DNA from: Ruminiclostridium papyrosolvens C7
GTDB taxonomy: Bacteria > Bacillota > Clostridia > Acetivibrionales > DSM-1351
Direction of reading: 5' to 3'
Length of the DNA stretch: 64,000 bases
Assembly (NCBI RefSeq): GCF_000421965.1
Contig: NZ_ATAY01000034.1
Coordinates: 62,001-126,000, forward strand
Below the pieces are notes generated by a model that was not told the DNA's origin, made no database searches, and saw only the letters and a list, made by a program, of their open reading frames with translations. A program made the position numbers and the translations under genes. Positions 63,829-64,000 of this stretch are shown here, in pieces; the stretch's first letter is position 1, and the number at the start of each line of letters is the position of its first letter.

Positions 63829-64000
63829 ATGAAATTTACAAAAATGCAGGGGCTTGGAAACGATTATATATATGTGGATTGTACGGAAAATATAATTGCA
63901 GATACATCAACTGTTTCAAAAAAAGTAAGCGACAGACATTTCGGGATAGGATCAGACGGATTGGTACTTATAATGAAATCGAATATAGCTGACTTTAGAA
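63829..64000 (+). CDS. dapF: Diaminopimelate epimerase, N-terminal part
   Basis: The first 57 residues of DapF, truncated by the window end. [18 protein letters not shown] and the downstream [12 protein letters not shown] are diagnostic. The enzyme converts LL- to meso-diaminopimelate for lysine and peptidoglycan. GAAAGGAG lies 8 bases before the ATG. Confidence 0.95.
   Translation, partial: MKFTKMQGLGNDYIYVDCTENIIADTSTVSKKVSDRHFGIGSDGLVLIMKSNIADFR

Overview
The window looks like chromosomal DNA of an anaerobic, low-GC, spore-forming clostridium. Indications are a Spo0A-type regulator, type III glutamine synthetase, gatCAB, a ferredoxin-linked split glutamate synthase, TTG/GTG starts with strong AGGAGG sites, a GH42 galactosidase and an SLH-bearing surface protease. 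A Ruminiclostridium-like species is my guess; no 16S gene is present to confirm it.

Layout. 1-6.2 kb: AraC tail with GH42 beta-galactosidase, TrpB2, a YwaF-like membrane protein and a FAD/Rieske oxidoreductase. 6.4-12.3 kb: a UbiD-UbiA pair (ubiA carries a 1-base frameshift) and a secreted M16 protease. 12.4-19.4 kb: a NitT/TauT-type ABC importer split around P-II/Amt genes, a guanidine exporter under a guanidine-I riboswitch, and a CPA2 antiporter. 20.8-26.9 kb: an asparagine synthetase gene cut in two by a 4.2-kb serine-recombinase element carrying an MFS pump and a MarR regulator. 27-34 kb: a chemoreceptor, glnN and gatCAB (gatB frameshifted). 34.5-43.6 kb: a nitrogen-assimilation block of split glutamate synthase, glnA, an ANTAR regulator, amt and P-II. 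43.7-58.3 kb: ureohydrolase, RNA-modification enzymes, gdhA, a divergent aroA-aroC-aroK set, a Spo0A-like regulator, HU, fumarase subunits and purA. 58.4-60 kb: five tRNA genes. 60-61.6 kb: an IS3-family insertion sequence sitting in a terminator loop. 61.6-64 kb: a protein mannosyltransferase and the start of dapF.

How the genes work together. The main theme is nitrogen. Six leaders contain eight small hairpins with a six-base loop of form A-A-n-G-R-n. In each the 3' arm is shared with, or directly abuts, a following hairpin; seven of these look like intrinsic terminators and one (at the amt leader) has only a weak T-run. This is the signature of ANTAR-dependent antitermination, and an ANTAR protein with a degenerate receiver domain is encoded at 41173-41742. 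The leaders precede glnB-amt, the antiporter, glnN, gatCAB, the glutamate synthase operon and the second amt. The gatCAB and antiporter leaders are the least expected targets.

The second highlight is the integrated element. Its attL and attR can be resolved to a GA core dinucleotide, the rejoined attP has perfect 10-bp inverted arms centred on that core, and removing the element restores an intact 609-residue AsnB frame. The aroC and aroK products lack residues normally invariant in their families. Two 1-base frameshifts lie in homopolymer runs and may be sequencing errors.
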